From positions 1 through 23,122 of the IMG/VR virus record IMGVR_UViG_3300030333_006346: a stretch of DNA of 23,122 nucleotides; one strand, 5' to 3'. A program made the translations under genes and the position numbers. Shown piece by piece: positions 10,425 to 18,192 of this stretch; position 1 is the first letter of the stretch, and every line of letters starts with the position of its first letter. The DNA is from a virus. Below the pieces are notes generated by a model. The model did not search any database, was not told the DNA's origin, and saw nothing but the letters and a program-made list of their open reading frames with translations.

Positions 10425-12208
10425 TATGCTTCTCCTTCACGGACGGGAGCCCCGCCCCCTGGTACGGCTTCTTCCGGACTCGGTAGATTTATTCCCGCCT
10501 GCTCTGCGATAGATTGTCGCATTTTTGCTGCTTCCTCGGGAGGCAACTGTTCCATCATTTGTTGCAGTTGGGCGACCTGCTGTGCTTGCAGATAAGCTTC
10601 TCCGCCAGCAGCACCACCGAGACTTGATTGTGCCTGCATTTGGGCCATTTGACCTTGTTGTACCATTGCTTCCTGCTCCATCGCCTCGAGTTCTGCTTCG
10701 GGAATAATAATTCGACGCGACAGGCCCATTCCTGAAATCACCTCTTCTGTGAGTCTTCTGATGTCGACATTTGGGTTTTCTGCGAGGAATGGAATCAACT
10801 GGAGCAAACTCTCAAGCATGATGCTTGGGTTTTTTCTGATTGGGTTGTATGACACCATTTCGAAGTCAACTTGGATGTCTCTCAAGTCTTTGTGCGCCAA
10901 TTCGGCCCAACGCCGATCACCCGCAATACGAACAAGGCGAGGCTCGCGCATATACTTCTTACTGAGGTAAAAGACTTTTCTCGCCACGTCTTCGATGGCG
11001 TCATTAAGGTGTCCCTCTCTGGTGGCGAGCCTGGTTCGCATTTGTGCGTCGATGATCGCCATTTCCGTGGCGGTTCTAGCACCCACAACCTGTCCTCGGG
11101 CGGCTTCAGCAAGTGCTGAAATAAAAGCAGCATCGTCTTCCTGGCGGGCGACAAATTCTTGGACGCCAGCGGGGTTTTGCGGTTGAGGCATTTCGTAGAA
11201 TAGCGTAGCGAGAGTTCTTAATGTTTCGCTATTTGACGGGTTAATTCCGATAAATGACCCGACACTTGCTTCGACGGCTTTATTTAGGTCTTCTTCTGTA
11301 ATTCGACCGGAATCGTACAGGATTCTCGGGATCTGCAGGTATGTGATCTGCTTCATGTGGGTAAGCAGATCATTGATGGTTTCTTGTTGTTTAAGAACAA
11401 GTTGAACTTCACTGAGGCCCAGACAATCGATACCTGACTGGTTCAGGCTAAACATTGAGTACGGAATGTAATCAATCTTATCTTCGAATACTACAGCGTC
11501 AGCTTGTTTTACGTAGTGTTGTATCAGTCCGCGTTCGCGATCATAGTATTCATAGATAGTCACCCACTTGAAGGCATCGCGAACTTGTTGTGTGTCGCTT
11601 TGTTGGTTTTTATCCATTAACCATTTTGGGTAGCGGTCAGGCGTTACATCCGTCACCAAATCAGCTTTATATAGCCCCGAGCGTACACGGTCTTTGAATT
11701 CTTCGAACGAGATAACTGTTGCTTCAATCCAGTAGCGAATGTCATCTGGATCTCTTGCGGTGAGGTCAAAGAACAAAGATGATGGGTTTACGGCACGAAC
11801 GATTGGCATGTCTCGTTCTGCGTCCCACCCGGTTTTAAAGATTCCTCGTTTGCAGAGAACTGCGTCGATTAGCGCTGTGGAGGCTTTTCGACGGAACTTG
11901 TTTGTCCGTAAAATATACTCAAGCAGCCCTGTGACCGAAGGTGCGGATTCTTGTGAGTTTGGTGTTCTCGCAATTGCGGCAACTGTTGGGTTTGGCCCCA
12001 ACAGTGCACTTACGGCTGTGTCTGCGATAGCGTAGATAAGGTTCTTTGAGCAGAGATATGCATCCATTCTCGATGAACCGAGATCGCTGTCAGACGAGGA
12101 GAAAAACTCACCTCGATAAAATCTACGCGCTTTATCGAATTGTGTTTTTTCTGATCGCTTGTAAAAGTCTAAGTGTCGATCTATTAGTTTCGATAGCTTG
12201 GATGACAT
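10424..12208 (-). CDS. Portal protein
   Basis: The 594-residue product has the length and character of a podovirus/P22-like portal, the dodecameric ring through which DNA enters. It starts with a charged helical region (IDRHLDFYKRSEKTQFDKAR). Features expected of portals follow: KRGIFKTGWDAERDMPIVRA, then NPSSLFFDLTARDPDDIRYW, then WVTIYEYYDRERG, and a long helical stem (LSEVQLVLKQQETINDLLTH). The C-terminal 110 residues are rich in Gln, Met, Ala and Glu and may form the barrel. The start at 12208 uses AGGTG, which overlaps the previous stop. Position after TerL and before the scaffold is the usual order. Family choice is by pattern only. Confidence 0.88.
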   Translation of the reverse strand: MSSKLSKLIDRHLDFYKRSEKTQFDKARRFYRGEFFSSSDSDLGSSRMDAYLCSKNLIYAIADTAVSALLGPNPTVAAIARTPNSQESAPSVTGLLEYILRTNKFRRKASTALIDAVLCKRGIFKTGWDAERDMPIVRAVNPSSLFFDLTARDPDDIRYWIEATVISFEEFKDRVRSGLYKADLVTDVTPDRYPKWLMDKNQQSDTQQVRDAFKWVTIYEYYDRERGLIQHYVKQADAVVFEDKIDYIPYSMFSLNQSGIDCLGLSEVQLVLKQQETINDLLTHMKQITYLQIPRILYDSGRITEEDLNKAVEASVGSFIGINPSNSETLRTLATLFYEMPQPQNPAGVQEFVARQEDDAAFISALAEAARGQVVGARTATEMAIIDAQMRTRLATREGHLNDAIEDVARKVFYLSKKYMREPRLVRIAGDRRWAELAHKDLRDIQVDFEMVSYNPIRKNPSIMLESLLQLIPFLAENPNVDIRRLTEEVISGMGLSRRIIIPEAELEAMEQEAMVQQGQMAQMQAQSSLGGAAGGEAYLQAQQVAQLQQMMEQLPPEEAAKMRQSIAEQAGINLPSPEEAVPGGGAPVREGEA

Positions 12209-12216
12209 GCTCGCAC

Positions 12217-12498
12217 CTATGAGTACTGCTTATTAATCACAGTGTTTTGATCCATTGCAGCGATACTATCGATTGCTTTTTGGGCACTTCGTGTGTCTTC
12301 TGCTCGAGCAAGCTTCTTTGCGCCGTGAATCAGATCGAAGATGTTTGATACGCCACCCGCCAGTTTAGACAATCCGGGAATGATGCCTGTTCGTTGAGGA
12401 CTAAGTTCGTGGGATCGATCTTTCACGCGAAACTCTGGGTTTCTTCCTGTGACTTCAGCCCACTTTTCGTCTGTCATTTCGTCAAGATTTTGCGCCAT
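12217..12498 (-). CDS. Hypothetical 93-residue protein between TerL and portal
   Basis: The ATG at 12498 has GGAG eight bases upstream, and that site overlaps the last codons and stop of the preceding gene. The protein starts MAQNLDEMTDEKWAEVTGRN, is charged at the N-terminus and amphipathic in the middle (IIPGLSKLAGGVSNIFDLIH), and ends in a helical stretch. No membrane span is convincing. The family is not recognised. Its position between large terminase and portal suggests a small head or packaging protein. Confidence 0.78.
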   Translation of the reverse strand: MAQNLDEMTDEKWAEVTGRNPEFRVKDRSHELSPQRTGIIPGLSKLAGGVSNIFDLIHGAKKLARAEDTRSAQKAIDSIAAMDQNTVINKQYS

Positions 12499-12503
12499 GG
12501 TAG

Positions 12504-12767
12504 TTACTCCGTAATTTTTTCGACGTCGGCTTTCAATGATCCGTCGGGGTTGTATGAGGCTCGAATCAAAGCTGATTTATCCCAAAGCCCTTTGAACTTA
12601 GATAGTGCGTCACCTTCAAGGGCTTTTCCCGTGATGCTCGTAACACCTTTTGCTTTAGCTTCGTCTTGTGCCTTTGCTTCTGGCTTCGCGCTAGCAACGG
12701 GGTCATCTGTTGGAGGGGGCTTTGTGTTTGGCTTAAAAGTGCTTTTTTGTTCGTATGTGTTGGCCAT
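12504..12767 (-). CDS. Hypothetical 87-residue Lys/Ala/Pro-rich protein
   Basis: The ATG at 12767 follows GGAGTTAATC, in which the terminase stop (TAA) is embedded in the ribosome binding region. The N-terminal half is probably disordered and rich in Lys, Pro, Ala and Asp (PPPTDDPVASAKPEAKAQDE). The C-terminal half has a short hydrophobic pattern (LSKFKGLWDKSALIRASYNP). No family is recognised. The coupled arrangement is the best evidence that it is real. Confidence 0.75.
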   Translation of the reverse strand: MANTYEQKSTFKPNTKPPPTDDPVASAKPEAKAQDEAKAKGVTSITGKALEGDALSKFKGLWDKSALIRASYNPDGSLKADVEKITE

Positions 12768-12769
12768 GA

Positions 12770-14419
12770 TTAACTCCAGCTAAGTGACGCGGGTTTAAAA
12801 GGTGAAATTGCGTTTTGTTTTTTGTGACGCTTAATGTCGTCAAGCTGCCTGATTGTAACTTGTCCTGCAGTATATGTGTTTTCCGGCTCTTTTGCGGGTC
12901 GATGAAACGTTCGTTTTGAGAATATATCTGCTGCCATAACAGCAGTTCTCGCTCTATCAAAGTGGTGAAGTATGCCGTCTTCTCCGCGAACACGCTTCTT
13001 TTTAGATCCGTCATAGTTCAAAAGTTGATGTAGCGTTCCCCTGCTCTGGATGACGATATCTTTCTCTCGGAGCATTTGAACTAATCTAGCTTCTGACTCC
13101 TGAACCCGTTTTTGAGTTGCGTACCAGCCTGGGTGATTTCTGTCCGTCCACAAAAGATTTCGCGTCCCCTGGTCTTTTAGGATTGCGATACAGGCGGTTG
13201 CGTTAGACTCAACTGCGAGTAGTGCCTGATTGTACCTCGCTTGAATTGTTTTGAGTCTTTGTGCGAATCGGTCTGGCGTTTCTCGATCTTCCCAGAACGC
13301 AACCTCTTTCCAGTCAACGGCATCCCATACGGTGAGGGCAGACTTATCGCCTGTACTACCGAAACCTGCCGGGTCAGCAGTTATTAAATACTGTCTACCC
13401 GGCATTGGGTCTTCGAATTCGTGGCACCCCCAAGGCGACAATTCTGGGTCCGCCTTTGCTTTTGCCAGCCATGGCTTCAAGACTTCTGCGGGCATCACTG
13501 GGTTGGTTGTTCCCAGCCATCCATCGTAAGCGTCTGATGGGTATTTACATGAAAACAGTCTGGAATCGCCGACAAACTCTGTGTTTAACCCTCGTCTGCG
13601 AAACGCAAGATTGTATTTGTTCATCCCTAAGTGGCGCTTCATGTACTCCAACTCAGCCAGTGTTGGTTCGAAGTCCTCAACCATTTCTCGGCAGCTATCG
13701 TCTTCCCACCATTCAAGGAACAGCGGCGTAAACCTACTTGTCCCCTCCAGGGCTGACCTCCACATTTGCTCGTGATGTGAGCCTGCTCGACCTGGCGTTG
13801 ACTCGAGAATGACTTTGGCGTTGGGCCGCTTGTTTACAGTCGGGAAGATGTTGATGGCAGCTTTACGTTGCCACTGCGCTTCACCAAACTCTGTGATGAC
13901 GAGGCGGTCGATTGAGCGCCCGATCGCAGGTGACCGTCCCCCAGCCGTTAGAACTTTGATGCCGCCGCCATGTATGAACTGCATCTGTGTTGCTCCGGCC
14001 TTTCGACCTGGCGCAAGGGGCATCCGCACATCGGCGGGCAACCTGTTGTACGCAAATAGTATCCGTTCAAAGATGTCTTCTGCCGTGTCTTGACGTTCTG
14101 CAATAAGCAGTCCCTTGACGCCGCTGAGGTACATACAGTCTCGAAGCAGCAACATAACGGAAACAGTTGTTATCTTTGCCTGACGAAATTTGTTTACCAT
14201 GAGCCATCTGTTTTCGTCGTAGGCTTTCAACAGTTTTTTCTGCGTATGTGTAGGCTCCATGTAACCCGTAGACTCATCTTCTCTGACAATTTGACACATT
14301 GAGACAAATGCGTCGGGCGTGGCAAATAGAGCCCGAATTTTGCCCTGGTGTAAGCCAGGAGCCTCCGCAAACTCAGCACCACCAATTTCTTCTTTTTGTT
14401 TTTGTTTCGCATTAGCCAT
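12770..14419 (-). CDS. terL: Terminase large subunit
   Basis: The 549-residue ATPase-nuclease drives DNA packaging. Visible features in order are a Walker A-like NKFRQAKITT (76-85) and a Walker B region DRLVITEFGEAQW (171-183). LESTPG (205-210) fits motif III. An RNase H-like nuclease follows, with ITADPAGFGSTGDKSA (Asp349), LLAVESNATA (Glu404) and HHFDRARTAVMAADI (a late Asp, 488 or 498). The Walker A element deviates from GxxxxGKT, as in many terminases. In Walker B the usual Asp-Glu is Thr-Glu, resembling the 'SE.A.W'-type variants of some phage terminases. It is first in the leftward operon. The start at 14419 has no strong ribosome binding site. Confidence 0.93.
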   Translation of the reverse strand: MANAKQKQKEEIGGAEFAEAPGLHQGKIRALFATPDAFVSMCQIVREDESTGYMEPTHTQKKLLKAYDENRWLMVNKFRQAKITTVSVMLLLRDCMYLSGVKGLLIAERQDTAEDIFERILFAYNRLPADVRMPLAPGRKAGATQMQFIHGGGIKVLTAGGRSPAIGRSIDRLVITEFGEAQWQRKAAINIFPTVNKRPNAKVILESTPGRAGSHHEQMWRSALEGTSRFTPLFLEWWEDDSCREMVEDFEPTLAELEYMKRHLGMNKYNLAFRRRGLNTEFVGDSRLFSCKYPSDAYDGWLGTTNPVMPAEVLKPWLAKAKADPELSPWGCHEFEDPMPGRQYLITADPAGFGSTGDKSALTVWDAVDWKEVAFWEDRETPDRFAQRLKTIQARYNQALLAVESNATACIAILKDQGTRNLLWTDRNHPGWYATQKRVQESEARLVQMLREKDIVIQSRGTLHQLLNYDGSKKKRVRGEDGILHHFDRARTAVMAADIFSKRTFHRPAKEPENTYTAGQVTIRQLDDIKRHKKQNAISPFKPASLSWS

Positions 14420-14597
14420 GTCTTAACTTTATCACGGAAAAAGTTTTTGTTCGAAAGTGTTTGCACTTTTCTAAGTAATACTGTAAACCTAAAACACGCA
14501 CCTAATTTGCGGTTGGGTAGCCTATTAAGGTCCAGCGAAACGCACCAGGCAGGCGTGACCAGGCTTAAATTCTTCTAACACTCTATGTGAGAACAAA
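14420..14597. promoter_or_regulatory. Divergent promoter region between TerL and capsid operons
   Basis: This 178-base gap separates the leftward terminase start from the rightward capsid start and must contain promoters for both operons unless transcription enters from elsewhere. It holds the dyad AAAGTG-TTTG-CACTTT (14454-14469). It also holds a repeated ACCTAA (14487-14492 and 14500-14505) and the repeat CCAGGC around AGGCGTGA (14548-14567 region). Candidate -10-like TATTAC (leftward) and TACTGT (rightward) have no convincing -35 partners, so exact promoters are not called. Confidence 0.5.
14454..14469. repeat. Dyad AAAGTG-TTTG-CACTTT
   Basis: A perfect 6-bp inverted repeat with a 4-nt centre lies 35 bases upstream of the TerL start, in the divergent control region. 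It could be an operator for a dimeric regulator or a leader hairpin of the leftward mRNA. Confidence 0.5.
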
Positions 14598-15659
14598 ATG
14601 ACTATCAGTACTGAACTACTGAATACTACGTTCGCGGATCTTCGCGGACCTCTGGTAAATTCGTTTGTTCGCAGTAATGAACTGTTTGAGGCACTTAACT
14701 CGAAAGCACGTATGCCAATGGAAGGCGGAACTAAGATTGAACGTTCCTTTTCCGGTGGCGCTCCTGCTCGCGGTGTTGGTGTCTATGTCGGTGACGAACT
14801 GCTGAACATGACCCGTCGTCAACAAATTCGTAAGTTTGAGGTTGAGCCTCATCGTTTGGTAATGGCAATTAACATTCCCAAGCGTGAACTCGCCCAAAAC
14901 TCTGGTAAGTTGGCAATTATTCGTCTGATCGAGGAATATCCTCAGACTTCTATGGAAGCTGCAAAAGCTGACTTGAACAAGTTCCTGCTCACTGGTGTGA
15001 GTCGCGGCCTTGCTTTCAACACGTCAGAACTTTTGGGCTTTAACACCCTTAACGGTGTTCATACTTCTGGTATTGGAACTGGCGTAACTCACGGTCTTCT
15101 TGACTTCGTCGCTCCGACGTCTCAAAACCAGAAGGTCCAGAATGTCACTAAGGATAGTAGCTACTTCCACTTCAACCAGTACAACGATATTTCGTCCTGG
15201 AGTGCCGACGGTATGGCGCAGCTTCGTAAGACTTATCGTCAGTGTGCTCACTATGCTGGTGGAATTGGTAAGGGTCCAGACATGATTTTCATGGATGACG
15301 ACACCTACACTAACTTTGAAGATGCTCGAAGTGAAAACGTTCGCGTAACACTTGTTGATGACAAGATTGATAAGAGTAACACCTTGGGTCTTAACCTCGG
15401 TCTTGCTTCTGTTACCTCGTCTATCGATTTGGACCGCACAGATACCACTGCTTTTGGTTCTGGCGCTCCTGCCGACGGTGTTACTTACATGCTCAACACA
15501 GACTTTATCGAGTTCCCAATGCTTGAAGCCCCGAATGTATCGGAGTTCAAGGAGCGGGTTGGCGATCAAGACGTGGTGACTGCAATCTTCGCAATGCAAG
15601 GCAACCTGATCTGCACCAAGCTAGTGGCGCAGGGATGTGTGTCTGGCGGCGCGGTATAA
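14598..15659 (+). CDS. Major capsid protein (HK97-fold type)
   Basis: The 353-residue protein starts MTISTELLNTTFADLRGPLV. It shows the order expected of one family of phage major capsid proteins: an N-terminal helical part (NSFVRSNELFEALNSKARMP), then GGTKIERSFSGG, a YVGDELLNMTRRQQIRKFEV strand/E-loop-like region, and helices with REL and LNKFLLTGV. ADGMAQLRKTYRQCAHYAGG, followed by GPDMIFMDDDTYTNFED, is the usual spine/A-domain pair. The C-terminus has VVTAIFAMQGNLICTKLVAQ. Length is typical. The ribosome binding site is modest (GTGAGAAC). It begins the rightward operon, followed by a decoration-like gene. No N-terminal prohead protease delta domain is evident, so a separate scaffold is likely. 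Confidence 0.88.
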   Translation: MTISTELLNTTFADLRGPLVNSFVRSNELFEALNSKARMPMEGGTKIERSFSGGAPARGVGVYVGDELLNMTRRQQIRKFEVEPHRLVMAINIPKRELAQNSGKLAIIRLIEEYPQTSMEAAKADLNKFLLTGVSRGLAFNTSELLGFNTLNGVHTSGIGTGVTHGLLDFVAPTSQNQKVQNVTKDSSYFHFNQYNDISSWSADGMAQLRKTYRQCAHYAGGIGKGPDMIFMDDDTYTNFEDARSENVRVTLVDDKIDKSNTLGLNLGLASVTSSIDLDRTDTTAFGSGAPADGVTYMLNTDFIEFPMLEAPNVSEFKERVGDQDVVTAIFAMQGNLICTKLVAQGCVSGGAV

Positions 15660-15671
15660 AGGAGGTACATC

Positions 15672-16220
15672 ATGGCACAAGGAAATGAATTTGCTACTAG
15701 TGCTAATGTAGTTGACGGCGAGGCCGCTGGGGGCTGGTGGACGGAAACGTACACAACCGAGCAGTATCCTCTGGGCACCACTCGGATTCAGACTGACGTA
15801 CAAGCCGAATCTGGCGTTGCTATCACAGTAACCGACGCAACATGGAACAAGCTTACGGGAGACCGTGAGTGGGTGTTTGTTCAGGCCGCTGAAGAAGTAA
15901 CAGCAGGGAATCTCTGCGAGTGGGATGTCGCAAGCGCCTACTCGGTTGAGCCTGCTGATACTGACGGCTTGAATGCGGGCCTTGCCGCTGGTGTTGCTGA
16001 CAACACAATCGCAGCTTCAAGTTACGGTTGGATTGTCAAGCGCGGCACTTGTGTCGTCAAGGCTGGTGGAAGTGTTGTTGCCGGTAGCCCTCTGGCTGCT
16101 GACGGCACGGACGGTCAGGTTGATCAGGGTGGTACCAAGGGAGACACCGTTGGTTTTGCTCTTGAGGAAGACGGTGCTGTCGCTTCGGGTCATGCTCAAG
16201 CGTACATCAGCATTCCGTAG
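15672..16220 (+). CDS. Decoration-like/head-fibre protein (DUF2190-like)
   Basis: The ATG at 15672 follows GGAGG by six bases, the best ribosome site in this operon. The 182-residue product begins MAQGNEFATSANVVDGEAAG. It contains the decoration-type pattern DGLNAGLAAGVADNTIAASS, YGWIVKRGTC and VKAGGSVVAGSPLAADGTDG, then TVGFALEEDGAVASGHAQAY. It follows the major capsid gene by 12 bases, the usual place for a capsid decoration or stabilising protein. It is followed by a terminator-like hairpin. A second decoration-like protein (6554-7393) shares the general pattern but not obvious sequence identity. Confidence 0.8.
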   Translation: MAQGNEFATSANVVDGEAAGGWWTETYTTEQYPLGTTRIQTDVQAESGVAITVTDATWNKLTGDREWVFVQAAEEVTAGNLCEWDVASAYSVEPADTDGLNAGLAAGVADNTIAASSYGWIVKRGTCVVKAGGSVVAGSPLAADGTDGQVDQGGTKGDTVGFALEEDGAVASGHAQAYISIP

Positions 16221-16243
16221 CATCTGACTACGTGATACACTTA

Positions 16244-16281
16244 GGGGGCGTGGCTTTCGGGCTCCGCCCCCTTCGTCTTTT
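16244..16281 (+). terminator. Intrinsic terminator-like hairpin within the capsid/tail operon
   Basis: GGGGGCG (16244-16250) pairs perfectly with CGCCCCC (16265-16271) around a 14-nt loop, and TTCGTCTTTT follows. It stands between the abundant capsid genes and the tail genes, and ends just before the GGAGG of the next gene. Partial termination here would lower tail gene expression relative to capsid genes. Confidence 0.75.
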
Positions 16282-16290
16282 GGAGGTCCT

Positions 16291-18183
16291 GTGAATGTTT
16301 CTCTTGCTATGCTCCGCAAGCAACTTTATGCCATGCGCTCCTGGGACTCATCCGGTGAGACGCAAGATAATCGGATTCGAGACGCACTAAATGTTGCACT
16401 TGGCCGAATGGCTAATGACGTGCCTCAAGCGCTTATTCCTGATGAAGAGCACATCGTTTTGTATCCTGACGTTGTCAGCACTGATTCATCTGTCAAAGCA
16501 CAAGTGTTGTCGTTTGATAACGATAAGAGACTTCTTGAGTTTGTTGATACTGCGGGAACGGGAATCGCGAAAGCTGGAAGTCTAACTACTTGGCGCCCCA
16601 CGATTACTGGTGAGTGGGATGGCTTGATGCATATTGAGATTACTGATCAAAATGGTCAGGTTCATCGTCGCCAGTGTCTCGAGTGGTTCAAGAATACAGT
16701 TCTAACTGATCCCAATGACGCTAATTCGGGTGTTGATTCGTATGCCGTAACTCTTGATCGACCCTATATCGAACTTATTAAAATGACCAATCAGGGTGGC
16801 TCTGGCGCCCTCGATTTCCGCATTCACCAACCGGAATTTTTTGTGACCGATGATGTCATGGAGGTGATGGAGCCTGCGCGTGTGTTTGACGGAACCAGGC
16901 AACAGGTTTGGAAGATTGACAGTGCGGGAGCGGGCCGCCAGGACATGCGCGACTATGAAGGTAACTCCAAGGGTCGGCCTTACCGCTGTTGGCGAGGACG
17001 ACACTTCAAGCTTACTGCTCCGACAGAGCCTCCGACGGTATTAGAGGTTGACTACTATAAGAATGAAGAAGTTGTTGACGAGGAGCCAGAGAATCCTCCT
17101 GCCACCCCCAACTATATGGATTCATTTGCTAATTCAAGCACAAGTGGTTCTACGTCTGGATCGGCCGCATCGGCTTCAGACACTTCGGATATACCCGCAC
17201 CAGGACCCCTACCAAACGCTTACGCTTGGGCAAGCGACAAGGGCCTCCGTCGCGGTAAATGGGCTATTTGTTATACGTATGTTTGGGGTCGACGGGATGA
17301 AGATTGGCAGCAATCACCTCTGGTTACACCTGGCGGGGACATTGAGCAGGATAGTTCTTACGGTCTTACGTGGGCGTACAACAAAGACACTACGCCGACT
17401 ACCGGTGAGAACATTTATTCCGGCATTCATGACCCTCAGTTTGAGAGCGCTCCGTCACCAGTAACAATTTTTACTCAGAGACAAGACACATCTGATGCGT
17501 CTGCTTTGGTTATTTCGGCGACAAACATTGATTCAATGCTTGGGTTTGGGGACGATGCGTATAAGAGATACGGTCGATCTGGCATGAGAATTAGGTATTA
17601 TGTGGCTCACTTAGAGGCCAATTCGAACGATGTTGGTAGCTACAATGACGTTGAGACAAATCGCAGGTTTCATCTTCTTTGTGAGGTTGAGCCAACATAT
17701 GACATGCCCCTAAAACTCGAGGCAGCAGGTACGGAAATGCCTGATACTCTTTCGAGTGTTCCTGATGCGAAAGTTGGTGCGCGGTTCATTTGGACGGGCG
17801 CAGAACTTTATGACTATCATCGACCTTTGCGCCACAGTACGGGCTACTATGCGTGGAAAGTTTTTCCGCACCAGGATGCACGTTACGAGTTGGATTTTCG
17901 GGTTTCTCGACTACCGAAAAAATATATCGATGATTCTGATACGGCACCAATTCATCCTGAGGCTGTACCGACGTTGATTGAATTGGCGCTTTATTACATT
18001 AGTTTGGTGGATGGAAATGACCAGGTAAGTGCCCAGGCGCACCTTGTACGATATCAAGATTTAGTTCGCGTATTCCGTGACCGGTACGGTAATCCAGGAG
18101 GAATTGTCGAACCTGTTCCACTTTTAGGTTACTCTGGGAGGCACCGTTACGGTACGTTTGGATCAACACCACTAGATGATTAA
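16291..18183 (+). CDS. Adaptor-like head-tail connector with a large insertion
   Basis: The start is GTG at 16291, preceded by GGAGG four bases away; an ATG at 16295 is out of frame. The N-terminus (MLRKQLYAMRSW and RIRDALNVALGRMANDVPQAL, 7-48) and C-terminus (VPTLIELALYYISLVDGNDQ and later RYQDLVRVFRDRYG, about 559-601) resemble the helical ends of gp11/gp4-type adaptor proteins. Between them lies a beta-rich section of more than 450 residues. It includes a Ser/Thr/Gly linker (276-305) and an FN3-like segment (RGKWAICYTYVWGRRDEDWQ, 321-340). It follows a terminator-like hairpin and precedes a nozzle-like gene, which supports a role joining portal to tail. At 630 residues it is far longer than a standard adaptor. 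The assignment is moderate. Confidence 0.62.
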   Translation: MNVSLAMLRKQLYAMRSWDSSGETQDNRIRDALNVALGRMANDVPQALIPDEEHIVLYPDVVSTDSSVKAQVLSFDNDKRLLEFVDTAGTGIAKAGSLTTWRPTITGEWDGLMHIEITDQNGQVHRRQCLEWFKNTVLTDPNDANSGVDSYAVTLDRPYIELIKMTNQGGSGALDFRIHQPEFFVTDDVMEVMEPARVFDGTRQQVWKIDSAGAGRQDMRDYEGNSKGRPYRCWRGRHFKLTAPTEPPTVLEVDYYKNEEVVDEEPENPPATPNYMDSFANSSTSGSTSGSAASASDTSDIPAPGPLPNAYAWASDKGLRRGKWAICYTYVWGRRDEDWQQSPLVTPGGDIEQDSSYGLTWAYNKDTTPTTGENIYSGIHDPQFESAPSPVTIFTQRQDTSDASALVISATNIDSMLGFGDDAYKRYGRSGMRIRYYVAHLEANSNDVGSYNDVETNRRFHLLCEVEPTYDMPLKLEAAGTEMPDTLSSVPDAKVGARFIWTGAELYDYHRPLRHSTGYYAWKVFPHQDARYELDFRVSRLPKKYIDDSDTAPIHPEAVPTLIELALYYISLVDGNDQVSAQAHLVRYQDLVRVFRDRYGNPGGIVEPVPLLGYSGRHRYGTFGSTPLDD

Positions 18184-18192
18184 GAGGTATTT

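Noticed and set aside
14500-14590. Possible tRNA or tmRNA-like segment before the capsid gene
   Set aside because: The repeats CCAGGC do not form a cloverleaf; no T-loop GGTTCRANTCC and no acceptor stem pairing could be found.
15024-15599. Long reverse frame (191 codons) over the major capsid gene
   Set aside because: It is an antisense shadow; the plus-strand protein has clear capsid features and a supported start.
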